Shown: positions 6,804 through 16,482, counted from the stretch's first letter. The stretch: DNA of 30,593 nucleotides from Acetatifactor sp. (GCA_016293615.1 JAEDDX010000028.1:1-30593), one strand, 5' to 3'. The notes: generated by a model not told the origin, from the letters alone. Translations and numbers: made by a program.

Positions 6804-9021
6804 ACATTTCCTTAATGCGCGCCGCAAGCATGGTGTAACGCCTGTGCTCGCTGCTGTTGGCAATCATGCTTCGCACCGTCTCGCTGCTTCCGAGAATGGT
6901 CACACAGTTTTTGGCTCGCGTGATGGCGGTGTACAGGAGGTTTCGGTGCAGAAGCTGTCTCGGGCCGCCGAGCAGCGGTATGATGACTGCGGGGTACTCG
7001 CTTCCCTGCGATTTATGTATGGTGACCGCATAGGAAAGCTCCAGCTCCTCCAGCAGGGAGAAGGGGTAAGTGACTCTTCTTCCTTCGTCAAACTCCACCA
7101 CGACACTGGCGGCGTTTTCATTGATCTCTGTCACCTTGCCCATGTCTCCGTTGAAAATGCCGCTCCCCTTGTCGACAGGGATGCCGTATTTACTGACGAT
7201 CTCCCACTCAAGCTGATAATTGTTGCGGATCTGCATGACCTTGTCGCCCTCGCGGAAAATCCTGCTGCCCTCCGTATGCTCCCGTTTGGAGGGGGAGGGA
7301 GGGTTGAGGTACTGCTGCAGAATCGTGTTGAGCGTCTCGCAGCCGAGGCTGCCCTTTCTCATGGGCGTCAGCACCTGGATATCGAACGGCGTCGCCCTGA
7401 CATAGGGAGGAAGCTTCTCCCGGATGAGCTGGATCATATGCTTGTAGATGACATTGACATCGCCTCTCTCCAGGAAGAAGAAATCCATGGATTTGTTGTC
7501 GAGTGCAATCTGCTCACCGTTGTTGATGCGGTGCGCATTGATGATGATGTCGCTCTCCTTGGGCTGGCGGAAGATCTTCTTCAGTTCCACGGTCGGAAAG
7601 CATCTGCTTTGGATCAGATCACGAAGCACCTGCCCGGGGCCCACGCTGGGAAGCTGGTTGACATCGCCGACCAGAATGAGTCTTGTGCCGGGCGTGACTG
7701 CCTTCAGCAGGGCCTGAAACAGGGAGATGTCTACCATGGACATCTCATCGATTATGATGACATCAGCCTCCAGTGGGTTCTCTTCGTTTCGCTCAAACCG
7801 TACCCTTTTGGCAGTGTCATCCGACAGACCGCTGTTTAATTCCAGAAGGCGGTGCAGGGTCTTCGCCTCATAGCCGGTAGCCTCCGTCATCCGCTTTGCC
7901 GCCCGCCCGGTCGGCGCCGCCAGCAGAATATCCAGTCCCTCCGCATCGAAATAGCGGATGATTACATTGATCGTTGTCGTTTTGCCCGTGCCGGGCCCGC
8001 CCGAGAGAATGAACAGACCGTTTCTTACGGCGCTCATGACAGCCTCCGTCTGAAGTTCATCCAGCTCCATCTGAAGCTCACGCACCAGCTTGCGTATCTT
8101 TCCCTCGACCAGCAGGTTCTGTGACGGCAGATATTCGGCCTCCTCCATGGGAACATTGATCTGCGCCAGCATGGAGGCACAGTTTCTCTCAGCGTAGAAG
8201 TAGCCGGGGGAAAACACGGCGTTGTCGCGGATGATCACCTTTTTGTCCATCATCAGGTTGTCGAGCTGGACGCCGATCGAATCCGTCACAATGCCAAGCA
8301 GTGCCGCCGCCTTGTCGAGCAGCTCTTCTCTGGGAAGAAAGCAGTGTCCTTCGTAGGTCGCCTGCAGCAGGGTATAGATCAGTCCGCTCCGGATACGATA
8401 GTCGGAATCCACGAGAATGCCCGCCTTCTGTGCGATCTCGTCCGCCAGCTTAAAACCGATTCCTGTGATATCCTCCGCAAGGCGGTAAGGATTCTCCCGC
8501 ATCACCGAATACAGCTGCGGGCCATAGGTCTCATAGATCCTGATGGCATAGGTGTTGGAGATTCCGTATTGCTGCAGGAAGATCATAGCATCCCGCAGGT
8601 CCCTCTTCTCCTCCATCTGCGCGGCAATCTCCTGCGCCTTGCGCGCGCTGATTCCCTTCACCTCCGCCAGCCGCTCGGGCTCTTCCTCGATGATGCGGAA
8701 GGTGTCAGAGCCGAACTGCTTCACGATGCGCGCCGCCAGGGAAAGACCGATTCCCTTAATGGCGCCGGAAGCCAGGTACCGCTCCATGCCTGCCGCATCC
8801 TGCGGCACCGTGATGCGGCAGGTCGTGAACTTGAACTGTCTTCCGTAGACCTGATGCTCGATATAGTCCCCCTCCAGTTCTACCGTCTCTCCCTGTCCCA
8901 GACCGGGGCAGGTGCCGACACAGATAATGTCCTCTCCCTCTGCCGTCAGTTCCAGCACGGTATAGCCGTTTTCGGCGTTCTGATAAATGATATGGTCGAT
9001 ATAACCGTTGATCGTGTTCAT
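6796..9021 (-). CDS. recD2: ATP-dependent DNA helicase RecD2
   Basis: This SF1B 5'-3' helicase of 741 residues acts in DNA repair and recombination outside a RecBCD complex. The N-terminal half carries the RecD2-specific helix-hairpin-helix region (AIKGIGLSLAARI, VKGISARKAQEI, DITGIGFKLADEI). The ATPase core starts near residue 340 with Walker A GGPGTGKTTT, followed by VIIIDEMSMVD (motif II), VGDVNQLPSVGPG (motif III) and the C-terminal YAVTIHKSQGSEYP plus TAITRAK motifs. ATG 9021 was chosen over the longer frame start at 9114 because GAGGAG lies six bases before it and the family begins near this MNTINGYI segment. It heads the run recD2-comF-membrane genes-cdaAR. Confidence 0.95.
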   Translation of the reverse strand: MNTINGYIDHIIYQNAENGYTVLELTAEGEDIICVGTCPGLGQGETVELEGDYIEHQVYGRQFKFTTCRITVPQDAAGMERYLASGAIKGIGLSLAARIVKQFGSDTFRIIEEEPERLAEVKGISARKAQEIAAQMEEKRDLRDAMIFLQQYGISNTYAIRIYETYGPQLYSVMRENPYRLAEDITGIGFKLADEIAQKAGILVDSDYRIRSGLIYTLLQATYEGHCFLPREELLDKAAALLGIVTDSIGVQLDNLMMDKKVIIRDNAVFSPGYFYAERNCASMLAQINVPMEEAEYLPSQNLLVEGKIRKLVRELQMELDELQTEAVMSAVRNGLFILSGGPGTGKTTTINVIIRYFDAEGLDILLAAPTGRAAKRMTEATGYEAKTLHRLLELNSGLSDDTAKRVRFERNEENPLEADVIIIDEMSMVDISLFQALLKAVTPGTRLILVGDVNQLPSVGPGQVLRDLIQSRCFPTVELKKIFRQPKESDIIINAHRINNGEQIALDNKSMDFFFLERGDVNVIYKHMIQLIREKLPPYVRATPFDIQVLTPMRKGSLGCETLNTILQQYLNPPSPSKREHTEGSRIFREGDKVMQIRNNYQLEWEIVSKYGIPVDKGSGIFNGDMGKVTEINENAASVVVEFDEGRRVTYPFSLLEELELSYAVTIHKSQGSEYPAVIIPLLGGPRQLLHRNLLYTAITRAKNCVTILGSSETVRSMIANSSEHRRYTMLAARIKEMYE

Positions 9022-9138
9022 GAAAGCTCCTCTTTCGTTGTGTCCGCCGGACGGCGGACCGGTCTCGTATACGAAGAAAGGCTGCCAAAAGAATCTCTTC
9101 AGCAGCCCAAACATTTCTTATGTAATGTTTCTCATTCG

Positions 9139-10128
9139 TTAATCCCTGTATCCTGACAGAAACTCCACATAGCTTCCGGTTCCGATGGCTACCGCTGTCA
9201 TGGGGTCTTCGGCTGTCATGGTGTTGATGCCGGTCTTCGCATAGATGAGCTCCTCAAGTCCGCGAAGCAGGCTTCCGCCGCCCGTCAGAACGATTCCCCT
9301 GTCCGCAATGTCTGCGGCAAGCTCGGGAGGCGTCTTCTCCAATACGCTGTGAATCGTCTCAACGATCTGCGCCGTTGCCTCGCGGAGAGCTTCCTCAGTC
9401 TCCTCGGAGGACACCTTGACCGTCTTCGGCAGACCGGTCACCAGATTACGGCCTCTGACATCCATATAGTCGGGCTCAGGTCTGGGATAAGCAGAGCCGA
9501 TCTTGATCTTGATATCCTCGGCTGTTCTCTCACCGATCAGCAGATTGTGCTTTTTACGCATATAACGGACGATCGCCTCGTCGAAATCATCTCCGGCAAT
9601 TTTGATGGAAGCGCTGACAACGGTTCCGCCCAAAGAGATGACCGCGATGTCGGAGGTTCCGCCGCCGATGTCCACGATCATATTGCCGCAGGGCTTGGAA
9701 ATATCGATGCCCGCACCGATTGCTGCCGCGATCGGCTCCTCAATGATAGCGACCTCTCTGGCGCCTGCCTGATAGGTTGCATCCTCAACTGCCTTCTTCT
9801 CAACCTCGGTGACTCCGCTGGGGACACAGACTGCGATTCTGGGCTTGCGGAGCATCCTTCTTCCCACCGCCTTCTGGATGAAATACTTCATCATCTTCTC
9901 GGTCACGGTATAGTCAGAGATCACTCCCTGACGAAGAGGGCGGACCGCAACAATGTTGCCGGGCGTTCTTCCCAGCATCAGACGTGCATCCTCGCCGATG
10001 GCTTTAATTTTATTGGTATCTCTGTCAAATGCGACAACGGAGGGCTCCTTCAACACAACGCCCTTTCCTCTGACGTATACTAAAATGCTGGCTGTACCCA
10101 GATCAATTCCGATATCCGTACACTGCAT
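9139..10128 (-). CDS. mreB: Rod-shape protein MreB/Mbl (bacterial actin)
   Basis: This 329-residue actin homologue forms membrane-bound filaments that guide peptidoglycan synthesis along the side wall. The phosphate-binding loops are visible as DIGIDLGTASILVYV at the N-terminus and VDIGGGTSDIAVISLGG near residue 155; the adenosine motif is VLTGGGSLLRGL near residue 280. ATG 10128, with AAAGGGG shortly upstream, gives the usual MreB start; the frame remains open for 18 more codons. It has its own promoter, and no mreC or mreD gene follows, so this is probably an extra MreB/Mbl copy outside the mre operon. Confidence 0.92.
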   Translation of the reverse strand: MQCTDIGIDLGTASILVYVRGKGVVLKEPSVVAFDRDTNKIKAIGEDARLMLGRTPGNIVAVRPLRQGVISDYTVTEKMMKYFIQKAVGRRMLRKPRIAVCVPSGVTEVEKKAVEDATYQAGAREVAIIEEPIAAAIGAGIDISKPCGNMIVDIGGGTSDIAVISLGGTVVSASIKIAGDDFDEAIVRYMRKKHNLLIGERTAEDIKIKIGSAYPRPEPDYMDVRGRNLVTGLPKTVKVSSEETEEALREATAQIVETIHSVLEKTPPELAADIADRGIVLTGGGSLLRGLEELIYAKTGINTMTAEDPMTAVAIGTGSYVEFLSGYRD

Positions 10129-10201
10129 ATACCGGTTCCCCTTTCCTGAGTTCACTGTATCCTGAACCATAAAACATCCCATTTTGGGTCATACATAGCG
10201 T

Positions 10202-10229
10202 ATTATAACCGAAATCTCCGACTTTTCAA
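10202..10229 (-). promoter_or_regulatory. Promoter of mreB
   Basis: On the minus strand TTGAAA (10224-10229) and a perfect TATAAT (10202-10207) are 16 bp apart, about 75 bp before the mreB start. The match is strong. Confidence 0.6.
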
Positions 10230-10247
10230 AGAGGATTAAGAAAAAAT

Positions 10248-10361
10248 TTAGAAAAAGTCTGTGAGCAGGCGCCTCCGCGCGTCACAGTCGATGTCGCACC
10301 CGCCCGCAAACAGACATAGTGCAAGCAGAAGCCAGACGATTCTTCTTTTCCATTGTTTCAT
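10248..10361 (-). CDS. Short lipoprotein-like peptide of 37 residues
   Basis: A strong ribosome site (GGGAGGTGG, seven bases before ATG 10361) starts a 37-codon frame. The peptide opens MKQWKRRIVWLLLALCLF, a positive start plus hydrophobic helix, followed by AGGC, a plausible lipoprotein signal-peptidase II site with the cysteine at residue 22. The mature part would be only about 16 residues (CDIDCDARRRLLTDFF). It could instead be a secreted or membrane mini-peptide. It lies between the uvrA terminator and the mreB promoter, so it is a free-standing gene. The signal-peptide pattern and ribosome site make a real product likely, but there is no homology evidence. Confidence 0.55.
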   Translation of the reverse strand: MKQWKRRIVWLLLALCLFAGGCDIDCDARRRLLTDFF

Positions 10362-10452
10362 AGCTTTCCACCTCCCTGGCTTCAAGCTATCACACGCAAA
10401 GCAGGAGAACAATCAGCTTAAACGATTCTTAAAAAGAATGGCGGCGAATCTT

Positions 10453-10491
10453 AAAAAGCGGCCCTGCCACACACTGTGGAAGGAGCCGCTT
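10453..10491 (-). terminator. Rho-independent terminator of uvrA
   Basis: Six bases after the uvrA stop codon, AAGCGGC (10485-10491 on the minus strand) pairs with GCCGCTT (10456-10462), with further pairing of CC-CCACA against TG-GCAGG inside. A run of T follows on the minus strand. It closes the uvrB-ATPase-uvrA operon. Confidence 0.8.
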
Positions 10492-10496
10492 CTGTA

Positions 10497-13382
10497 TCAG
10501 GACTGTTTCCCGACAGTCCCTTTCTCCAGCATTTTCTTTACATATTTTCCGGTATAGGAAACCTCGTTTCGTGCGATTTCCTCCGGCGTGCCCCGTGCTA
10601 TCACGGTGCCGCCGCGCTCGCCGCCCTCGGGGCCGATATCGATGATATAGTCGGCGGTCTTGATGACGTCCAGATTGTGTTCGATGACCACGACCGTATT
10701 GCCGCCGTCTGCGAGTCTGTGCAGGATCTCCACCAGCTTATGCACATCCGCGAAGTGCAGTCCGGTCGTCGGCTCGTCCAGGATATAGATCGTCCTGCCC
10801 GTGCTTCTCTTGGAAAGCTCGGTTGCCAGCTTGATTCGCTGCGCCTCACCGCCGGAAAGCGTGGTGGACGGCTGTCCCAGCTTCACATAGGACAAGCCCA
10901 CATCATACAGGGTCTGGATTTTATTGCGGATGGAGGGCACATGCTCGAAGAAAGGCAGGGCCTCCTCCACCGTCATGTCCAGCACATCAAAAATACTCTT
11001 TCCTTTGTATTTAACATCCAGGGTCTCTCTGTTGTAGCGCTTACCGCCGCAGACCTCACAGGGAACATACACATCCGGCAGGAAGTGCATCTCGATCTTG
11101 ATGATTCCGTCACCGCCGCAGGCCTCACAGCGACCGCCCTTGACATTGAAGCTGAAGCGTCCCTTCGTATATCCCTTTGCCTTGGCGTCGGCCGTGGATG
11201 CAAACAGGTCTCGGATCTGGTCAAACACGCCCGTGTAGGTCGCGGGGTTGGAACGAGGCGTTCTTCCGATGGGAGACTGGTCGATGTCAATGACCTTATC
11301 CAGCTGCTCCAGACCTTCGATTCCGCGGTGCTTTCCGGGAATACATCTCGCACGGTTTAAGTCTCTCGCCAGATGCTTATAGAGGATCTCATTGACCAGG
11401 GAGCTCTTGCCGGAACCGGACACGCCGGTCACGCAGGTCATCACACCCAGCGGAAATTCCACATCGATATTTTTCAGGTTGTTCTCCTGCGCTCCGAGGA
11501 CCCTGATGTGGCCGGTCGGCTGTCTTCTGGACGCAGGCACGGGGATCTGCAGCTCTCCGCTCAAATATTTGCCGGTGATGGATTCCGGTACCTTCATGAT
11601 CTCCTCCGCGGTACCGCAGGCAATGACCTCTCCTCCGTGGGAGCCGGCACCCGGGCCGATGTCCACGATATAGTCAGCCGCCAGCATGGTATCCTCGTCG
11701 TGCTCCACAACGATCAGTGTGTTGCCGAGATCCCGCAGACTTTTCAGCGTATTCAGCAGTTTGTCATTGTCTCTCTGGTGCAGTCCGATGCTGGGCTCGT
11801 CCAGGATATAGCACACTCCCACCAGCCCGGAACCGATCTGAGTCGCCAGACGGATACGCTGCGCCTCTCCGCCCGAGAGCGTCGCCGTCGCTCTGGACAG
11901 GGAGAGATAATCCAGACCGACATCCACCAGGAAGCTGACCCTCGCCTTGATTTCCTTCAGAAGCTGCTTTCCGATGAGCTCCTGCTGTCTGGTCAGGGTC
12001 ATGGTCTCCAGGTATTCCTGCAGATCCCTGATGGAAAGATTGGTCACTTCGTAGATATTCTTATCACAGACGGTCACGGCAAGAGACTCTTTCTTCAGTC
12101 TCATGCCCTGACATTCCTTACAGGGGGTGAAGCGCATGAAGGATTCATACTCCTGCTTCATGCTCTCGGAGAATGTCTCCTTGTATCTGCGCTCGACATT
12201 TTTCAAAAGTCCCTCGAATGCCGTGGGGTAGACGCCGCTGCCGCGCTGACCCTGATAATAGACATCCACCTTATGCCCGTCCGTACCATGGATCAAAACC
12301 TTCTGCACCTTCTCGCTGTACTGACAAAAGGGTGTCTCCAGATCAAAGTCGTACTCTTTTCCGAGCGCACGCAGAATGGCGTTCGTAAAGCTCTTGGGAT
12401 CCATGCAGGACTGCCAGCCGGTCACGGCGATCGCACCCTCGCTGATACTCAGCGACCTGTCCGGGATCATCAGATCTATGTCGAACTCCATCTTGTAGCC
12501 TAGACCGAAGCACTCGGGGCAGGCACCGAAGGGATTGTTGAAGGAGAAGCTTCGCGGCTCGATCTCGCTGATGCCGATGCCGCAGTCAGGACAGGAAAAG
12601 CTCTGGCTGAAGGTCATGGCTTCCCCGCCGATGACGTCCGCCACCAGCAGTCCGTCCGCCAGATCAAGCACATTTTCGATGGAATCCGCCAGGCGTCGCT
12701 GAATGCCGTCCTTTACCACCAGTCGATCGACGATGATCTCTATGTTGTGCTTGATATTCTTGTCAAGCCCGATATCCTCCGTGAGCTCATAGAGATTGCC
12801 GTCGATGCGCACGCGCACATAACCGCTCTTCTTGGCCCTCTCCAGCACCTTCTCATGGCGTCCCTTCCGTCCTCTGACCACGGGAGCCAGAAGCTGAAGC
12901 TTCGTTCCCTCCGGCAGTTCCATGATCTGATCCACCATCTGGTCCACGGTCTGCCGCGAGATGACCCTGCCGCACTGCGGACAGTGCGGTGTACCGATTC
13001 TTGCGTAAAGCAGTCGGAAATAATCGTAAATCTCCGTCACGGTACCGACGGTGGATCTGGGGTTTCGGTTCGTAGACTTCTGGTCGATGGAGATCGCGGG
13101 AGACAGTCCGTCGATGCGCTCCACATTGGGTTTCTCCATCTGTCCCAGGAACATTCGCGCATAAGAGGACAAAGACTCCATGTATCTTCTCTGCCCTTCC
13201 GCGTAGATCGTATCGAATGCCAGCGATGATTTGCCGGAACCTGACATTCCTGTCAGAACTACCAGCTCATTTCTGGGAATATCGACATCTATATTCTTCA
13301 GATTGTGCTCACAGGCACCGCGGATCCTGATATAGTCTCTGGCCTGCCTCTTCGGCACAATCTGTACTGCTTCTGTTTTCAT
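10497..13382 (-). CDS. uvrA: Excinuclease ABC subunit A
   Basis: UvrA is the damage-recognition ATPase of nucleotide excision repair; it loads UvrB at lesions. The 961-residue protein has two ABC modules: Walker A GMSGSGKSSL near residue 45 and GVSGSGKSSL near residue 645, each with an LSGGEAQR signature and the DEP Walker B (ILDEPSIGL, ILDEPTTGL). Zinc fingers are visible in CPQC/CPDC/CPEC and in CEACGGDG with CEVCGG. Length is close to the family norm. AGAGGT precedes the ATG. It is the last gene of an operon with uvrB and lies 95 bp behind an AAA ATPase gene; no separate promoter is evident in that gap. Confidence 0.97.
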   Translation of the reverse strand: MKTEAVQIVPKRQARDYIRIRGACEHNLKNIDVDIPRNELVVLTGMSGSGKSSLAFDTIYAEGQRRYMESLSSYARMFLGQMEKPNVERIDGLSPAISIDQKSTNRNPRSTVGTVTEIYDYFRLLYARIGTPHCPQCGRVISRQTVDQMVDQIMELPEGTKLQLLAPVVRGRKGRHEKVLERAKKSGYVRVRIDGNLYELTEDIGLDKNIKHNIEIIVDRLVVKDGIQRRLADSIENVLDLADGLLVADVIGGEAMTFSQSFSCPDCGIGISEIEPRSFSFNNPFGACPECFGLGYKMEFDIDLMIPDRSLSISEGAIAVTGWQSCMDPKSFTNAILRALGKEYDFDLETPFCQYSEKVQKVLIHGTDGHKVDVYYQGQRGSGVYPTAFEGLLKNVERRYKETFSESMKQEYESFMRFTPCKECQGMRLKKESLAVTVCDKNIYEVTNLSIRDLQEYLETMTLTRQQELIGKQLLKEIKARVSFLVDVGLDYLSLSRATATLSGGEAQRIRLATQIGSGLVGVCYILDEPSIGLHQRDNDKLLNTLKSLRDLGNTLIVVEHDEDTMLAADYIVDIGPGAGSHGGEVIACGTAEEIMKVPESITGKYLSGELQIPVPASRRQPTGHIRVLGAQENNLKNIDVEFPLGVMTCVTGVSGSGKSSLVNEILYKHLARDLNRARCIPGKHRGIEGLEQLDKVIDIDQSPIGRTPRSNPATYTGVFDQIRDLFASTADAKAKGYTKGRFSFNVKGGRCEACGGDGIIKIEMHFLPDVYVPCEVCGGKRYNRETLDVKYKGKSIFDVLDMTVEEALPFFEHVPSIRNKIQTLYDVGLSYVKLGQPSTTLSGGEAQRIKLATELSKRSTGRTIYILDEPTTGLHFADVHKLVEILHRLADGGNTVVVIEHNLDVIKTADYIIDIGPEGGERGGTVIARGTPEEIARNEVSYTGKYVKKMLEKGTVGKQS

Positions 13383-13413
13383 GTTTACCTCTTTCTTTTA
13401 CTCGTTATTCCTG

Positions 13414-13431
13414 TGTCTGCGTCTGCAGACA
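13414..13431. other. Perfect hairpin between the ATPase gene and uvrA
   Basis: TGTCTGC-GTCT-GCAGACA is a 7-bp perfect stem with a four-base loop in the 95-bp gap before uvrA. It is not followed by a T-run in either direction, so it is not a standard terminator; it could stabilise or process the transcript ahead of uvrA. The stem resembles the TGTCTGCA words of the repeat element, which may be chance. Confidence 0.35.
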
Positions 13432-13477
13432 GCATGCGCAGCCTGTCCGCGCCTCCGGAGCCGTGCGCTTTTATGCT

Positions 13478-14332
13478 TCACTCAAACTCTCCGCTGTGCT
13501 GCCGGAAAAAGTCGTAATATGCCCTCACATTCTTCAGCTGCGTCCAGCGCTTCACATCCACCGGATCTTCGTCAAAATCATATATTTTCGCGCCCTTCAT
13601 TGCAAGCAGAAACGGTGAATGAGTCGCAATGATCAGCTGGCAGGAGAAAAACCTGGCACTGTCCTGCAAAAACCGGCACAGCTCCTGCTGCTTCTCGGGC
13701 GAAAGGCTGTTCTCCGGCTCATCCAGCAGGTACAATCCTCCGTCCTGCATCTTCTCCTGAAAATACAGGAGCGCACTCTCTCCGTTGGAATGCTCGCGCA
13801 CATTCCCGGCGAGATTCTCCCGCACAAATCTCGACTGCGTCTTGCTTCTGGCCTGCGTGACCTTCTTGAGCTTCTCATAATCGTCGAGGGAACGCATCTG
13901 AAACTTCGAATATTTTGCCTCCAGATATTCGTCAAACAGCTCCTCACGCTTTCTGTCTACGCCCTCATTGATGGCGCGCAGGTTCAGCATAAATTCAAAC
14001 ACATCATCGCTTGTGATCACCCTCGAGCACGCAGGCTTCTCCGCCCACTCAAAGGAGCAGCTTCTCGTATACGCTTCAAAAAAATTGCTGCGGTTGTACC
14101 GGGAATCTCTCGGAAGCCCCAGCGTCTGCGCCATCACATTCAATGCAGTCGTCTTGCCGGAGCCGTTCCCGCCGTAGAGAATCGTCACCGGCTCAAAGTC
14201 CAGCCTCGTGAGCCCGTGCCGGGACAGAATACCGAACGGATAGACCGTATCATAACAGGTTCTTTTGAGTCCGAACAGGAAATCCTCTTCCGCCCCGATG
14301 TCAGGGAAATGAAACTCAGACAGGTAAACCAC
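13478..14332 (-). CDS. AAA family ATPase (ABC-type, RecF/SMC-like head)
   Basis: This 284-residue ATPase has a complete nucleotide-binding core: Walker A GGNGSGKTTAL near residue 55, a signature-like NGESALLYF near residue 183, Walker B YLLDEPENSLSPEKQ near residue 203 and the H-loop ATHSPFLL near residue 240. There is no long coiled coil and no fused nuclease. Proteins of this small AAA_21-type group are widespread and mostly uncharacterised; some pair with nucleases in phage defence, but none is next door. It begins at GTG, whose G is also the last base of the uvrB stop (TAGTG), so it is coupled to uvrB. A role alongside excision repair is inferred from position. Confidence 0.85.
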   Translation of the reverse strand: MVYLSEFHFPDIGAEEDFLFGLKRTCYDTVYPFGILSRHGLTRLDFEPVTILYGGNGSGKTTALNVMAQTLGLPRDSRYNRSNFFEAYTRSCSFEWAEKPACSRVITSDDVFEFMLNLRAINEGVDRKREELFDEYLEAKYSKFQMRSLDDYEKLKKVTQARSKTQSRFVRENLAGNVREHSNGESALLYFQEKMQDGGLYLLDEPENSLSPEKQQELCRFLQDSARFFSCQLIIATHSPFLLAMKGAKIYDFDEDPVDVKRWTQLKNVRAYYDFFRQHSGEFE

Positions 14333-16335
14333 TACGAATCCCTCATTTCTTCAAGCGCTTTCTTCAGCTCGATCATCTTGTCACGCAGCTCTGCCGCCGC
14401 CTCGAAATTCAGGTCGGCCGCTGCCTTCTGCATCTTCTTCTGCACCTGCGCGATCAGCTTTTCCAGCTCCTTGCGGTCCATGGATTCGGGGTCCTTCTCG
14501 AACTTTACCTCCTCCTGCGCGATCACCTTCGAAATACTGATCAGGTCGCGGACCGCCTTTTTGATCGTCTGCGGCGTGATGCCGTGCTCCTCGTTGAACT
14601 TCATCTGAATGGCACGGCGACGGTTGGTCTCGTCCAGCGCAATGCGCATGGAATCCGTGACGGTATCCGCGTACATGATGACATGTCCCTCGGCGTTACG
14701 CGCGGCACGACCAATGGTCTGGATCAGGGAGGTCGAGCTTCTCAAGAAGCCTTCCTTGTCTGCATCCAGAATCGCCACCAGCGAGATCTCCGGAATATCC
14801 AGGCCCTCCCGCAGAAGGTTGATGCCCACAAGCACATCGAAGACATCCAGACGCATGTCCCGGATGATCTGCGCTCTCTCCAAAGTGTCGATGTCGGAAT
14901 GCAGATACCTGACCCGGATTCCCACATCCTTCATATAATCTGTCAGATCCTCGGCCATGCGCTTGGTCAGCGTCGTGATCATGACCTTATTATGCCTGTC
15001 GATCTCCCGATTCACCTCACCGATCAGGTCATCGATCTGCCCTTCCACCGGCCGCACTTCAACCGCAGGGTCCAAAAGCCCCGTCGGGCGGATGATCTGT
15101 TCGGTGCGCAGCAGCTCATGCTCCTCCTCATAGACCGAGGGCGTCGCCGACACGAAAAGCATCTGGTCAATGTGCGTCTCGAACTCGCCGAAATTCAAAG
15201 GCCGGTTGTCCAGCGCCGAGGGAAGACGGAAGCCGTAATCCACCAGCGTCTGCTTTCTGGAGCGGTCGCCCGCATACATTCCGCGAATCTGCGGAATCGT
15301 CATATGGGACTCGTCGATAATGATGAGAAAATCATCCGGGAAGAAATCCATCAGCGTCATGGGCGGCGCGCCTTCCGGGAGGAAATTCAAATGCCTCGAA
15401 TAGTTCTCGATTCCGGAGCAGAAGCCGGTCTCCCGCAGCATTTCCACATCAAAATTTGTTCTCTCCGCGATGCGCTGCGCCTCGATGAGCTTATCCTCGC
15501 CCTTAAACCAGCGCACCCGCTCCTCCAGCTCCTTTTCGATATTGTCACAGGCAGCCCGAATCTTATCCTGGGACACTACATAATGCGAAGCCGGGAAAAT
15601 CGCAATGTGATTCAACACCGCATGAATCCTGCCGGACAAAGGCTCCACCTCAGATATTCTGTCGATCTCATCCCCGAAAAATTCCAGACGGATATAGTAA
15701 TCACCGCCCTGTGCGGGATACACCTCAATGACATCACCGCGCACCCGGAAACACCCGCGCTGTAAGTCGAGGTCATTCCTCTGATACTGGATATCCACCA
15801 GCTCACGAAGCACCTCGTCCCGGTCTCTGGTCATGCCGGGGCGCAGGGACACTATCAGATCATGATATTCGTCCGGACTTCCCAGACCGTAGATACAGGA
15901 CACACTCGCAACCACGATGACATCTCTTCTCTCGGACAGAGACGCCGTGGCTGAAAGCCTCAGCTTATCGATCTCGTCATTGATGGAGGAATCCTTCGCA
16001 ATATAAGTATCCGAAGACGGCACATACGCCTCCGGCTGATAATAGTCATAATAGGACACAAAATACTCCACCGCATTCTCCGGGAAAAACTCTTTGAATT
16101 CGCCGTAGAGCTGACCCGCAAGCGTCTTATTGTGCGCGATGATCAGGGTCGGCTTGTTCAGCGCCTGAATCACATTCGCCATGGTAAAGGTCTTACCGGA
16201 ACCCGTTACCCCCAGCAGGGTCTGGAACTGATTGCCCTCTTTGAAGCCCTGCACCAGCTCCCTGATTGCCTGAGGCTGGTCACCCGTGGGCTGATATTCA
16301 CTGTGTAACTTAAAAATCTGTTCTTCCGCTTTCAC
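14332..16335 (-). CDS. uvrB: Excinuclease ABC subunit B
   Basis: UvrB verifies DNA damage with UvrA and recruits UvrC for incision. The 667-residue protein shows helicase-like motif I GVTGSGKTFT near residue 40, the beta-hairpin segment YYDYYQPEAYVP, motif II DESH, motif VI QTIGRAARN, and a C-terminal UVR domain (ELEKLIAQVQKKM... AAELRDKMIEL) that contacts UvrC. The start is taken as GTG 16335 because GGAGG stands eight bases upstream; the longer frame begins with TTG at 16371 and lacks a ribosome site. It is the first gene of the uvrB-ATPase-uvrA operon and has a LexA-like box in its promoter region. Confidence 0.97.
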   Translation of the reverse strand: MKAEEQIFKLHSEYQPTGDQPQAIRELVQGFKEGNQFQTLLGVTGSGKTFTMANVIQALNKPTLIIAHNKTLAGQLYGEFKEFFPENAVEYFVSYYDYYQPEAYVPSSDTYIAKDSSINDEIDKLRLSATASLSERRDVIVVASVSCIYGLGSPDEYHDLIVSLRPGMTRDRDEVLRELVDIQYQRNDLDLQRGCFRVRGDVIEVYPAQGGDYYIRLEFFGDEIDRISEVEPLSGRIHAVLNHIAIFPASHYVVSQDKIRAACDNIEKELEERVRWFKGEDKLIEAQRIAERTNFDVEMLRETGFCSGIENYSRHLNFLPEGAPPMTLMDFFPDDFLIIIDESHMTIPQIRGMYAGDRSRKQTLVDYGFRLPSALDNRPLNFGEFETHIDQMLFVSATPSVYEEEHELLRTEQIIRPTGLLDPAVEVRPVEGQIDDLIGEVNREIDRHNKVMITTLTKRMAEDLTDYMKDVGIRVRYLHSDIDTLERAQIIRDMRLDVFDVLVGINLLREGLDIPEISLVAILDADKEGFLRSSTSLIQTIGRAARNAEGHVIMYADTVTDSMRIALDETNRRRAIQMKFNEEHGITPQTIKKAVRDLISISKVIAQEEVKFEKDPESMDRKELEKLIAQVQKKMQKAAADLNFEAAAELRDKMIELKKALEEMRDS

Positions 16336-16443
16336 CAAATCGCCTCCGTCCTCTTGTCCATCGTCCGTCAAGCCCTACCGGCTGCAAGTCCTGCAGTGAA
16401 CCACCGCAGGCTGCAAAACTCCGTTCTCCAACGCATATTCCGT

Positions 16444-16472
16444 AGTATACCACAAAAAATACGGATTGTACA
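16444..16472 (-). promoter_or_regulatory. Promoter of the uvrB operon
   Basis: On the minus strand TGTACA (16467-16472) and TATACT (16444-16449) are separated by 17 bp, about 110 bp before the uvrB start. A T-run sits in the spacer. Confidence 0.5.
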
Positions 16473-16482
16473 GATATTTGGC

